A DNA stretch of 50,693 nucleotides. Origin: Methanobacteriota archaeon. Its GTDB lineage: Archaea > Thermoplasmatota > Poseidoniia > Poseidoniales > Poseidoniaceae. The notes under the pieces are model-generated. The model worked only from the letters and a program-made list of their open reading frames with translations. It was not told where the DNA came from and made no database searches. The DNA lies in contig JABJMO010000048.1 of NCBI GenBank assembly GCA_018659375.1, positions 1 through 50,693 on the forward strand. The letters are read 5' to 3'. Made by a program: the position numbers and the translations under genes. Below, piece after piece: positions 9,001-16,700 of this stretch (positions are counted from its first letter, which is position 1; the number at the start of each line of letters is the position of its first letter).

Positions 9001-9144
9001 AAGGTGACTATTGGTGACAGTGAGTTTTCTGATTTGAGAGGATTCCATAGTGAAGGCCTACACGGCGATATGGAGAAGTTTGAAGATTATTCCAACAAAG
9101 GCCCTCCCCCAATGGTTGACCTTCCAGATCATCGATTTGATTAA
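6067..9144 (+). CDS. Large TM-anchored surface protein, unrecognised family
   Basis: 1025 residues if started at ATG 6067; an in-frame ATG at 6034 would add 11. I prefer 6067 because a 12-nt element just before it recurs before another surface gene. A signal peptide (RPK then hydrophobic, about 12-35) leads into about 900 extracellular residues. A TM helix (about 936-956), a strongly basic RRRRRKKR patch and a roughly 60-residue tail ending in a PPPMVDLPDH stretch complete it. It has exactly ten cysteines, in five nearest-neighbour pairs, suggesting local disulfides. No domain is recognisable; beta-rich Asp/Ser/Thr composition suggests stacked Ig-like folds. The last 4 nt overlap the convergent uvrC. 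Real gene, function unknown. Confidence 0.85.
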   Translation: MAASYADSNNRPKGVIMLMTILLTIHLFVPFVSADGMSTCQANGGTCDDYSQSHDLTPNQEDWINGTYDFQLVDTDTITLDMVWAIHEFNRSALGFNDGGALEAALASDGLDPEDGAPADLIRNYFDERPNGPGTPTVRDQLKIELNNALDTSIENGFGNIVGLTTDYTNSITQQGDTIACLDDPLTDSIHSSEGAGENNAFYPPICISSTFTIELTDTAFSLVSTGNLDLERAFQGMLVMGAEINTDFTLLTLPGHIGFYSFSPPNYADIIQVGAGGSLAARSGNPAYFAGEWTVDMLNAPQGASDTETAISVRLAHRDGSLGTNTVSIAPETKAIDLNVKLDLRDESAATIDFVAGISYLDDELMNDWGVSLLNLSDSATLPLVTADGIRLAYHNGLVELEELTSAFPVNDIASGISDSVGSDDPITMNDLYWVSDALADGLPIAGGLNYTHSSDCTEEPQSQQRNYCVQGTPAMSADYPVYLRSTSQPFSMSLIDILKNNFDDGDLLEYVEVLQESDLRNLLNSGLSIESVLPSTYLDSVIPEDLPPAELTLEIILPTWVRTIEGEDRLTLKKSLEGSQDVDISLAGTDPYDWRTEIRDDDMNVVCTTIQRTCISSKIELDISALRINEWSQSVSLDFALDAEVSIYRVMIPIEEIDQSGSTRVNFEAAPSDLVRVGLDIASRLAQPKSFDDVGSICSEDQTYEVCDTDLSFQFTPEGLTDFSEDIGDIITQFIQESSAELPDVEDSPFGDVDLSGFQIKTKVEGLTGLDQDIGDDEPITLSVKIPEVEFKLELDGDLGEIAGGNTSSMELNFFANAFRGLVVNPMVSAAELLGSSLTNGLVSGSGVTYPDPSGEKASYSFSGDTSIAEEYDLSLTGPVSIILPRGITIEDVEDTGGYLTISEVGGRQKITYNIPDGEFEDTISFRIKVSWLYLLMQFWVYPTFVIILLALFVRRRRRKKRLKKARKGVNQQTATKVTIGDSEFSDLRGFHSEGLHGDMEKFEDYSNKGPPPMVDLPDHRFD

Positions 9145-10841
9145 TCATTGATTGCCTCAAAGATCCGCTTAGCTAATGCTGGGCCAATACCAGGTACAGT
9201 CTTGATATCCTTTTCACTAGCATGTAACACCTCTTTTCTTCCGCCAAAATGACGTATTAAAGTTTGAAACTTTTTAGCACCTAAACCTAGTACTTTCTCA
9301 AGTGGGTCTACCATTTTACTTGTTTTACGGCGCTTTCTGTGGAATGTGTTGACAAACCGGTGCGCTTCATCTCGAGCATGAATTAACACCCTCCCCCGCC
9401 GGTCTAGAATAATTGGTTCGTGGCCTTTTCTAAACACAGTTTCTTCCCGTTTTGCTAGCGCCGCAATCGCAAATTTACCGGAGTTTTCAGACTTGTCAAT
9501 CATTTCATGAATCATGTTTAGATGTGTTTGACCACCATCAAGCAATAGTAAATCAGGCCATTCAGTTTGATGTTTCATCCAACGCTGGACAACCTCCCGC
9601 ATCATGCGTAAATCATCGAGTTGTTCTCCTTTGACAGTATATTTACGATACTCTTCCTTAAATGGCCTGCCGTCTTTGAAACAAACGCTAGCCCCGACTC
9701 GATGTTCGCCTTGAATTTGGGCCATATCAAAACATACAACGTGATTCATTTGTTGCATTCCCAGTAGTTTTGCCCCATCATCAGCTGCACGTTTTTCTAG
9801 CGAACCACTGGTTTTATTGACAAATCTTATCAATTGTATTTCGGCATTTTGTGATGCTAATTTCATCAAGGTAACCAAATCGCCTCTTGATGGGTTTCTC
9901 ACCTCGACCGCCGAATCTCTTCTGGTTTGCAACCAATCTTCAACCCCGTCAAATAGCGGTGTTGGAGTTAGCAGTAATTTTGGCGGGATTCTATTGGCAT
10001 AGTGATCTGAAACAAACATAGAGATAGTTTCTCCGATATCTTCCCGATGTATCATTTGCCAAGACTCTTGACCTTTTACTATTCCATCGTCAGCATGTAA
10101 TACTACGACTGCTGCTAAATCGCCTTCACTAGCAAATCCTATTGCATCACAATCGCGATAAACCTTACTTGAGACGATATGTTGACTTGTAGTGGTTCGA
10201 ATGGCTTTGATTAAATCTCTTTGTCTCGCGGCAACTTCATATTCTAAATTCTCAGAATAATCATCCATTTTTTTTGTTAATGTCTCAATCAATGAACTAG
10301 CATTACCGTTTAAAATTTGTTTTACTGCCAAAATTCGCTGACGATAATCATCATCATTACCAGAGTCAAGATAGCCAAATGGGATGTTATTTTTTTCATC
10401 ACGAAGACCGAATTGGCGCCTAAGTAGTTTCATCACCTGCTTTGCTGCACCTGCATTTGGGAATGGACCCCAAATAACTGCATTTTTTGGCGGTCTTCTA
10501 GAGTATAAGATTCTGGGTAAATCATCGTTGGTAAGTGCCAGGTATGGAAAGGATTTGTCATCCTTTAGCATGGAATTATACCTTGGTTTGTGTTCTCTAA
10601 TCAATTGTCTTTCTAAGATAAGCGCTTCATGTGGGGAGGCAGTAACTATGCACTCAATATCATCAGACTTTTTGACTAATTCAGGAATCATTGCCCGATC
10701 AGGATTCTTGGCAAAATAAGACCTTATCCGTTCGCTTAACTTAGTTGCTTTTCCAACATACAGTACGCGACCTTTCAGGTTTTTGAACAAGTATACTCCC
10801 GGTTTTTTTGGCAATGATATTGAGGACAATTCCACCGCCAT
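9141..10841 (-). CDS. uvrC: Excinuclease ABC subunit C
   Basis: 566 residues, near the usual 590-610. The N-terminal GIY-YIG nuclease (about 12-90) shows GVYLF and LYVGKA, with ERIRSYF after it; the 3' incision centre lies here. A UVR helix-turn motif (around 200-230, YEVAARQRDLI) would contact UvrB. The central RNase H-like 5' incision domain has CFDMAQIQGEHRVGASVCF and LLLLDGGQTHLNM. A C-terminal helix-hairpin-helix pair (about 515-566, VLGLGAKKFQ and VPGIGPALAKRI) binds DNA. It cuts on both sides of bulky lesions in bacterial-type nucleotide excision repair, which some archaea acquired. The other uvr genes are not in this window. Confidence 0.96.
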   Translation of the reverse strand: MAVELSSISLPKKPGVYLFKNLKGRVLYVGKATKLSERIRSYFAKNPDRAMIPELVKKSDDIECIVTASPHEALILERQLIREHKPRYNSMLKDDKSFPYLALTNDDLPRILYSRRPPKNAVIWGPFPNAGAAKQVMKLLRRQFGLRDEKNNIPFGYLDSGNDDDYRQRILAVKQILNGNASSLIETLTKKMDDYSENLEYEVAARQRDLIKAIRTTTSQHIVSSKVYRDCDAIGFASEGDLAAVVVLHADDGIVKGQESWQMIHREDIGETISMFVSDHYANRIPPKLLLTPTPLFDGVEDWLQTRRDSAVEVRNPSRGDLVTLMKLASQNAEIQLIRFVNKTSGSLEKRAADDGAKLLGMQQMNHVVCFDMAQIQGEHRVGASVCFKDGRPFKEEYRKYTVKGEQLDDLRMMREVVQRWMKHQTEWPDLLLLDGGQTHLNMIHEMIDKSENSGKFAIAALAKREETVFRKGHEPIILDRRGRVLIHARDEAHRFVNTFHRKRRKTSKMVDPLEKVLGLGAKKFQTLIRHFGGRKEVLHASEKDIKTVPGIGPALAKRIFEAIND

Positions 10842-10945
10842 GGCTTTCCCTCAAGGTGCCACCTCAAAAGGCCAACCATCAAATTTGAGCAGATACATTG
10901 TTACATTCAATTGATAACCCATATCACCTCGCAGTAGTGAGCAAC

Positions 10946-13123
10946 ATGCTAACTCAACCTCAGTTAAGAATACTGAAATGGTTGAATGAATATCCATCTA
11001 GCTTGGAAAAGTCTTGGGATGTGAGTCGAGATTTATCGCTTCCGGGAATTGCTGAAGGAATTGGTGTGGTCCGCTCTGCCCTAAATATACCATTAAGGAT
11101 AATTGAGGAACATGGATTTGTGTTCAAAAGAATGGCTCACGTCATTGGAGGTGGTTCAAGGAGGAGGCAAGTTTACCACCTTTCAGCCTTAGGACGAGAA
11201 CACCTTTCACAACTTGTCTTTAGTGATATATCCCCAAAGAAGGCAAAAGAAATATTTGGCAACCCCCCTGAACTAATCGAAATCTTTGGACGTGATGCTG
11301 AGTTTTCTCAAGCCTTGGATATTCTAACCGAAAAATCCCTAGTCATCACTGGTATGCCCGGTATTGGCAAATCGGTTTTGGTCCGTAAAATTGCGGCTCA
11401 TTATGGCAGTAAAACCTCGGTAAGATGGGCATCAGCCAACGAATTTACTGATTACTTGGAAATATGTAGTACGTGGAACTTTACCACCATGGTTCCCCGT
11501 GACATAGAATCTATTTCGATGGTTTTTTCAAATCTTGAAGAGGTCTTGGTAATTGATGATTTTCACCTAGTTGATGTAAGACACCATGCCAAAATACAGG
11601 ATTTAGTCGAAGCAATTAGCCAAAATAGCCAGACAAAATTCATTTTAATCTCTCGGGATAATTTAGATTCGTCTCTTGGTTTTGACCAACTTAAAATTGA
11701 ATCACTGGATGTTGATTCTTGCTGTCAAATGCTTGGAGATGACATTGAATTGTCCAAAAGGTTAGACATTTGTGAAAAATTAGGCCACCATCCGCTGGCA
11801 TTGAAGTTGTATGACCCAAGTTTTGGAGCACCAGAGTCATCGACAGACATTATCGATTATGTCAATAAAGTTGTTTTGAAAAACCTCAGTGAGGATGATA
11901 AAAATTTGCTTACGCAAATGTCTCTAGAACCTAGTCCAGTCAAGTCGGAATTTTCAATTATCGAACCTAAAATAGAAAAATTCGATATGCAAAGTCTTCT
12001 AAAGTGGCATAAACGTTCGGCTGTGGAATTACAGCACTTGGTGCGAAATATAACTCGCAGTAACTTGTCAAAGGATGAAACTAGACAAATTCATTCACAC
12101 CTATGCCGACATTGGGGAAATATCTCAGCAGATGAAAATATGATTAATTATTTCTACCATCTGTCAAAATCAGCGCCAGATAGTTTTATCGAGCAAATTT
12201 CAGATTCTTTAGATCGAGTCATTGAAATTAATTCTGCCGCATTGGCTGTTATGATTGAAGACTTAATTGAGCAAGACTTGCAAAATGAATCGTTGAGATA
12301 TATGGCATGCAAGATAGCAGCAGATAGGTATGAAGTAGATTATCTAAAGCAAAGTACAGAATTTCTATCTGGTAATAATAAACTTGAGATTGATTTCATG
12401 CTCGCTAAATTAGCGGGTAGATTAGAGCACTGCGAGCAAATTACTGAACAGTTAATCACCACTCAATCCTCTTTTGAAGCAAACAAATTACTAATTTCAT
12501 TAGCGACTCAAATCTTGGAAAATCGATTACCAAATCAGAAGTTAGAAGGTGAATTAATTAGTAAGGTAAATTCTTATTTGAGTCGATTAGATTTCTCTGA
12601 TTTGGCGAATAGAAACGTCATATTAGTGGCTGTCACGATGATTAAATTCACATTAGCACTTGATGAAAAGAACCTAGCGAAGGCTGTTAATCTGCTTACC
12701 TCGATAGAAAGCATTGAGCATAATTGTGACCCAGTGTATCTCAGTATGCAGACGAAAATAAAAATTTACGAGTACGATAATGGGATCTGTGATTTATCCG
12801 CAGTTGTAGAAATGGTCCAATCTAATTGTGCAATTATCGATAATATTCTAATGTCCCAATCATTGAAATTAAAATTAATTGAATCACTAATTAACACCAA
12901 TTTAGACCTAGCATCAAAGATGTTCAATCAATTAACTAAACCAAATCAATTGCCAAGGTCAAGTCCAGCATTACGCTATTGCGCCAGATGGTGGTTAGCC
13001 AAATCACAGATTAGTAAGAACTCTCAAAAATCATCGTTGAATGAATCAATTGCTAGGTATCGACAAGCAGGTTGCCATAATGCTGCAAAAGAATTAGAGT
13101 CTAAATTACATTCACTGCTCTAA
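10946..13123 (+). CDS. Winged-helix STAND (NB-ARC-like) ATPase regulator
   Basis: 725 residues from ATG 10946, which begins MLTQPQLRILKWL at a typical helix; a TTG 48 nt upstream is less likely. Order: an N-terminal winged-helix DNA-binding region (about 1-95) with a basic GGGSRRRQVYHLS wing, then a P-loop NTPase with Walker A GMPGIGKS (136-143) and Walker B VLVIDDFH (about 200). A sensor-like FILISRDN and the GHHPLALKLY motif that corresponds to the GxP motif of STAND/NB-ARC proteins follow. The last 400 residues or so look like helical repeats, probably the sensor. STAND proteins are ligand-triggered switches that oligomerise. With a winged helix, transcription control is the simplest reading. 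It is convergent with two RAM-domain genes. Confidence 0.8.
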   Translation: MLTQPQLRILKWLNEYPSSLEKSWDVSRDLSLPGIAEGIGVVRSALNIPLRIIEEHGFVFKRMAHVIGGGSRRRQVYHLSALGREHLSQLVFSDISPKKAKEIFGNPPELIEIFGRDAEFSQALDILTEKSLVITGMPGIGKSVLVRKIAAHYGSKTSVRWASANEFTDYLEICSTWNFTTMVPRDIESISMVFSNLEEVLVIDDFHLVDVRHHAKIQDLVEAISQNSQTKFILISRDNLDSSLGFDQLKIESLDVDSCCQMLGDDIELSKRLDICEKLGHHPLALKLYDPSFGAPESSTDIIDYVNKVVLKNLSEDDKNLLTQMSLEPSPVKSEFSIIEPKIEKFDMQSLLKWHKRSAVELQHLVRNITRSNLSKDETRQIHSHLCRHWGNISADENMINYFYHLSKSAPDSFIEQISDSLDRVIEINSAALAVMIEDLIEQDLQNESLRYMACKIAADRYEVDYLKQSTEFLSGNNKLEIDFMLAKLAGRLEHCEQITEQLITTQSSFEANKLLISLATQILENRLPNQKLEGELISKVNSYLSRLDFSDLANRNVILVAVTMIKFTLALDEKNLAKAVNLLTSIESIEHNCDPVYLSMQTKIKIYEYDNGICDLSAVVEMVQSNCAIIDNILMSQSLKLKLIESLINTNLDLASKMFNQLTKPNQLPRSSPALRYCARWWLAKSQISKNSQKSSLNESIARYRQAGCHNAAKELESKLHSLL

Positions 13124-13353
13124 AGTTCCGCACCGATTAGAGTTTTAGTATCGACAATGCCTTTCATCGGTCTTATCTCCTCTACTATGCATCTGGTTAA
13201 ATCATACTCGTCATCTGCCTGGACTCTAGCAATTAAGTCATATTCGCCAAATAACATCCACCCAGAGGTGACCAAATCAATTGATTCTAGAGTGTCTCTA
13301 ACCATTTTTTCTTGTCCCGGTTCAGTTGTTATCAATACAAATCCAATCGCCAT
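13120..13353 (-). CDS. Stand-alone Lrp/AsnC ligand-binding (RAM) domain protein, copy 2
   Basis: 77 residues, the size of an isolated RAM domain (beta-alpha-beta-beta-alpha-beta) with no helix-turn-helix. Diagnostic stretches are the central FGEYDLIARVQ and C-terminal IVDTKTLIGAEL. Isolated RAM domains bind amino acids or other small ligands and assemble as oligomers, often with full Lrp proteins. It is the second gene of a tandem pair, 8 nt after the first. An SD-like AGGTGAT, partly formed by the upstream stop codon, sits just before its ATG, so translation should be coupled. Its stop overlaps the end of the convergent STAND gene. Confidence 0.88.
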   Translation of the reverse strand: MAIGFVLITTEPGQEKMVRDTLESIDLVTSGWMLFGEYDLIARVQADDEYDLTRCIVEEIRPMKGIVDTKTLIGAEL

Positions 13354-13361
13354 TTAATCAC

Positions 13362-13595
13362 CTAATATTCTACTGCAATTAGAGTCTGAGTATCTTTGAC
13401 TCCGTCAATTTGCCTAAAGTCGCTCATCAGCATACCTGATAGTTTGCCAGATTCACTGGAACTTACTCTGACAATGAGGTCATATTCGCCATACAGAGCA
13501 TGTACTTCTACAACTGATTCATGATTACTTAATGTAAGATATACATCACGTTCCCTTGAAGGTAGGGTTTTGAACAAGACAAACGCCTCAGGCAT
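13362..13595 (-). CDS. Stand-alone Lrp/AsnC ligand-binding (RAM) domain protein, copy 1
   Basis: 77 residues and the same fold as its downstream neighbour: YGEYDLIVRVSS in the middle and VKDTQTLIAVEY at the end. No DNA-binding domain is present. The two proteins are clearly paralogous but well diverged, so they may form a heteromer or sense different ligands. It is the first gene of the pair and is divergent from the giant beta-helix surface protein, sharing a 111-nt intergenic region with a TATA-like AAATATA inside an inverted repeat. Confidence 0.88.
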   Translation of the reverse strand: MPEAFVLFKTLPSRERDVYLTLSNHESVVEVHALYGEYDLIVRVSSSESGKLSGMLMSDFRQIDGVKDTQTLIAVEY

Positions 13596-13633
13596 GAACT
13601 CTCCAATTCAACCTATTTCTTATTGCTTGCTAT

Positions 13634-13653
13634 CTAAATATACTATGATTTAG
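13634..13653. promoter_or_regulatory. TATA-like box inside a CTAAAT/ATTTAG inverted repeat
   Basis: CTAAAT (13634-13639) and ATTTAG (13648-13653) form a 6-bp inverted repeat with an 8-nt spacer that contains AAATATA. It lies in the divergent region between the RAM genes and the beta-helix surface gene. It could be a promoter core with an operator. This is a sequence-only call in AT-rich DNA. Confidence 0.3.
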
Positions 13654-13688
13654 CCTCATGCCCAATTATCCGAACCATTGAAAAGTAA

Positions 13689-13700
13689 CACTGTACTACG
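13689..13700 (+). promoter_or_regulatory. Shared 12-nt leader element (copy 2)
   Basis: CACTGTACTACG, identical to 6048-6059, placed 6 nt before ATG 13707. An A/T-rich AATTATC about 20-25 nt upstream is a possible TATA element, putting the motif at the very start of a short leader, as in the other copy. Confidence 0.4.
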
Positions 13701-13706
13701 GAATTT

Positions 13707-16700
13707 ATGGATGGTGTCATTAGGGTAAAATTCTCTATGATATTAATGACATTAATCCTAATTTTGACACCGTTGGCCAACTTACCGGTTGATTCAGGAA
13801 CCCTTGACAATAATGTTGAGAACAATGCTTCAACTAAAGCTCAGACAACATGGAATGGGCTAGTTCAGTTAACAGAATCATACACAGTTAGTGTCACTGA
13901 TGAACTAGTAATTTCTCCTTGTACTACAGTTGAGTTATCCTCCTCCACAAGATTATTTGTCGATGGTCGATTGATTATTCAAGGCAATAATAGTTGTCCT
14001 GTAGTGTTCTCACAACTTGGTTCTGGCCTTCATTATGGCATACAATTCAATAGTTCTTCATCTGGCAGAGGTTCTATAATTGATAACATAACAATCCAAG
14101 ATGCAACATATGGTATTACAATTTACGGGTCAGACCCCCAACTAAATAACGTTACAATCACAAATCCATCAAGAGTTGGAATTGATTTATTTTCAGGTGC
14201 TAATCCAGTAATTCATGATTTAATCATAAACCAAGCCGGTAAGGGTTTTTCCTATTCTGACTGGCGTTATGGACTTGGGCTTTCGGTTGGTGCAGGCTCA
14301 ACTCCCGTTGTTGAGCGCGCAACTATGACAGATCTACGTATCAGAGGTCTCAACATTTGGGGCTCTTCAGGTGGTATTTATCGTGATATCAGCATCGATA
14401 ACGTCAGTGCGGAAGGTGCAAATGCAATTTCAGCGGGTGTTTGGATTGAAGATAGTCAACCGCTAATTACAGATTTATCGGTCGATAAATCTGATTATGG
14501 AATTTTGATAAGACATGTTAGTGATGGTGGCTTCACTAGAGCAGTTGTGAGAGATTGCATAGTCACTAATTCGATGTATAGGGGGATATATGTCGACAAG
14601 GCAAATCATACTAATTTCACTAATTACGAAACTGCAGATTTTACTAATACTATCGTTAGAGGTACTGGCGGGCCAAATGCAAAAACGGCAGGGATTGGAT
14701 TTGCTGCCATTGAAGTTAATGCAACAGGAGCATGGTTTGAAAATACCACGGTAGAAGATTCAACTACAGTAGGAGTTCGATTATACTTTGTCGACGCTTC
14801 TACTACATTTAGAAATTTAACTATTACAGATTCTGGCGATCCAGGAGAAGGTGCCCATGAATCAGGCTTGGCAATAAGGTCTTCTTTCTTCGCTCCAAGA
14901 TTTGAAAATTTAGTAATTTCAGGCTCAGTTGGACCAGGGATTTCAGCAACATCTGGAGGAGCTATGCAAGGCAGTGATTGGTTCTTACACAACAATAGTA
15001 AAGACGGGCTATTTATTGAATCATCCACTGTAATAGTAGACCATCTTCATCTATCTGATAATGGTGAATCAGGTTCCCATGTTTTTGATTCACGCTACGT
15101 CACTTTATCCAACCTTACCGCAATAGGTAATGGTAATTTGGGATTAAATGAAATGGAGCAAGCCGGATTATTTTTCGAGAAATCTAATGACTTGGAATCT
15201 AGTTCTGGAGATGTGACCTGTAATCGTTGTACGGTCTCAAACTCTGCAGGTTCAGGGGTAATGGTAAAGGATTCAGTAGACCTATTCCTCACTCACTTGA
15301 CAGTGGAAAATAATAACCCTGCTTATGACCCGATTACCGTCGATAATAGTGGGCTAAGTTTAGGACAGCAAGGTGGCCGTTTCCACATGCATGATGTGCT
15401 AATTGTCACAGAGAGACAAGGAACTGATGCTGGTCCAGCAATCAGAATTAATCGGGCTGCTGGCAACATTGACACTTTAGTTCTCCAAGGTAATCACTCA
15501 GGTATGGTTTGGAATGCTAATAATAATGGCAACTATCCATCAGAACTTAGCAGAGCTCAACTTTCTGGAACATCATGTCTACTGTTGATTGACCACAACG
15601 ATTTAGTGGGTCAAGATAATACCATTGTACCAGAATGTACTGGTTCAATAATCTTGCAAAACAGTCAGGTAAATTGGAGTTCATTAACTGATTTAACGGC
15701 CTCAACCGCAATAAATTTGGATTCCTTTTCTAAACTTCACCTGCATCAACCGCAACAAATTGATTTTTCAAACGCTATTATCGCTCCTTCAGCAGAAATC
15801 GACATTGCGTGGGACATCGAGGTATGGGTGCAAAATAATAATTCCAATGGCATTCCAAGTGCTCCAGTAATGATTAGTTTTGATCAATTTGAACCAAATG
15901 CTCAAGAGAATGCCAATGATATTGGCTACGTTAAGTTCCCTAACTTCATTGGCCAACAATGGACTCAATCAGGAGCTTCATCATTGACTACAGTTACCAT
16001 TGATTGTGCTTATGATGGATTATCGAACAGTAGCACAGTCTCATTGGATGGCGATAAAAGCATTTATTGTCTACTGCCAATAGATAATCAACCACCTTTC
16101 TTGTATTGGGATACTCCGGAAAGCGACTCAATCTATCCCAGTGGCTCAGAAGTAGAGTTCAATGCAAATCGTTCTTGGGATATCGATGATGATGCCTTAA
16201 TCTGGGAATGGACCTCATCAATTGACGGAAACATTGGTGATTCGGCCAATTTTACCGTGAATCAAGGGGACCTTAGTCAAACTCTCAGTGACGGAGTTCA
16301 CACTATTACTGCAAAACTATGTGATGATAAAGGTCACTGTGTACAACAAAGTAGAACTATTGAGTTATCCAATTTTGCACCAATTGTATTTGCTGAATTT
16401 AGTCCAGGATTAAACGCCTTCAATGAATTGATAATTGCCAAAACAGGAACCGTTATTGTTAATCTTTCAGGCACTTATGACCCGGAAGGAGATATGCTAA
16501 ATTGTTGGATAGCAACTTCTTATGGATTGTTATATCCCACCCAATCCATGGGCGTTAATGCCTGTCCAGAAACTATAGAATATATTTTCCCGCTAGAATC
16601 TAGTCAAAACAACCCGGCGCCAGAAGAAGATAATTTTGTATTATCTATCTTTGTTGATGATGGTGTGAATCAACCCGTTGAATTAGCTTACAGCACAATG

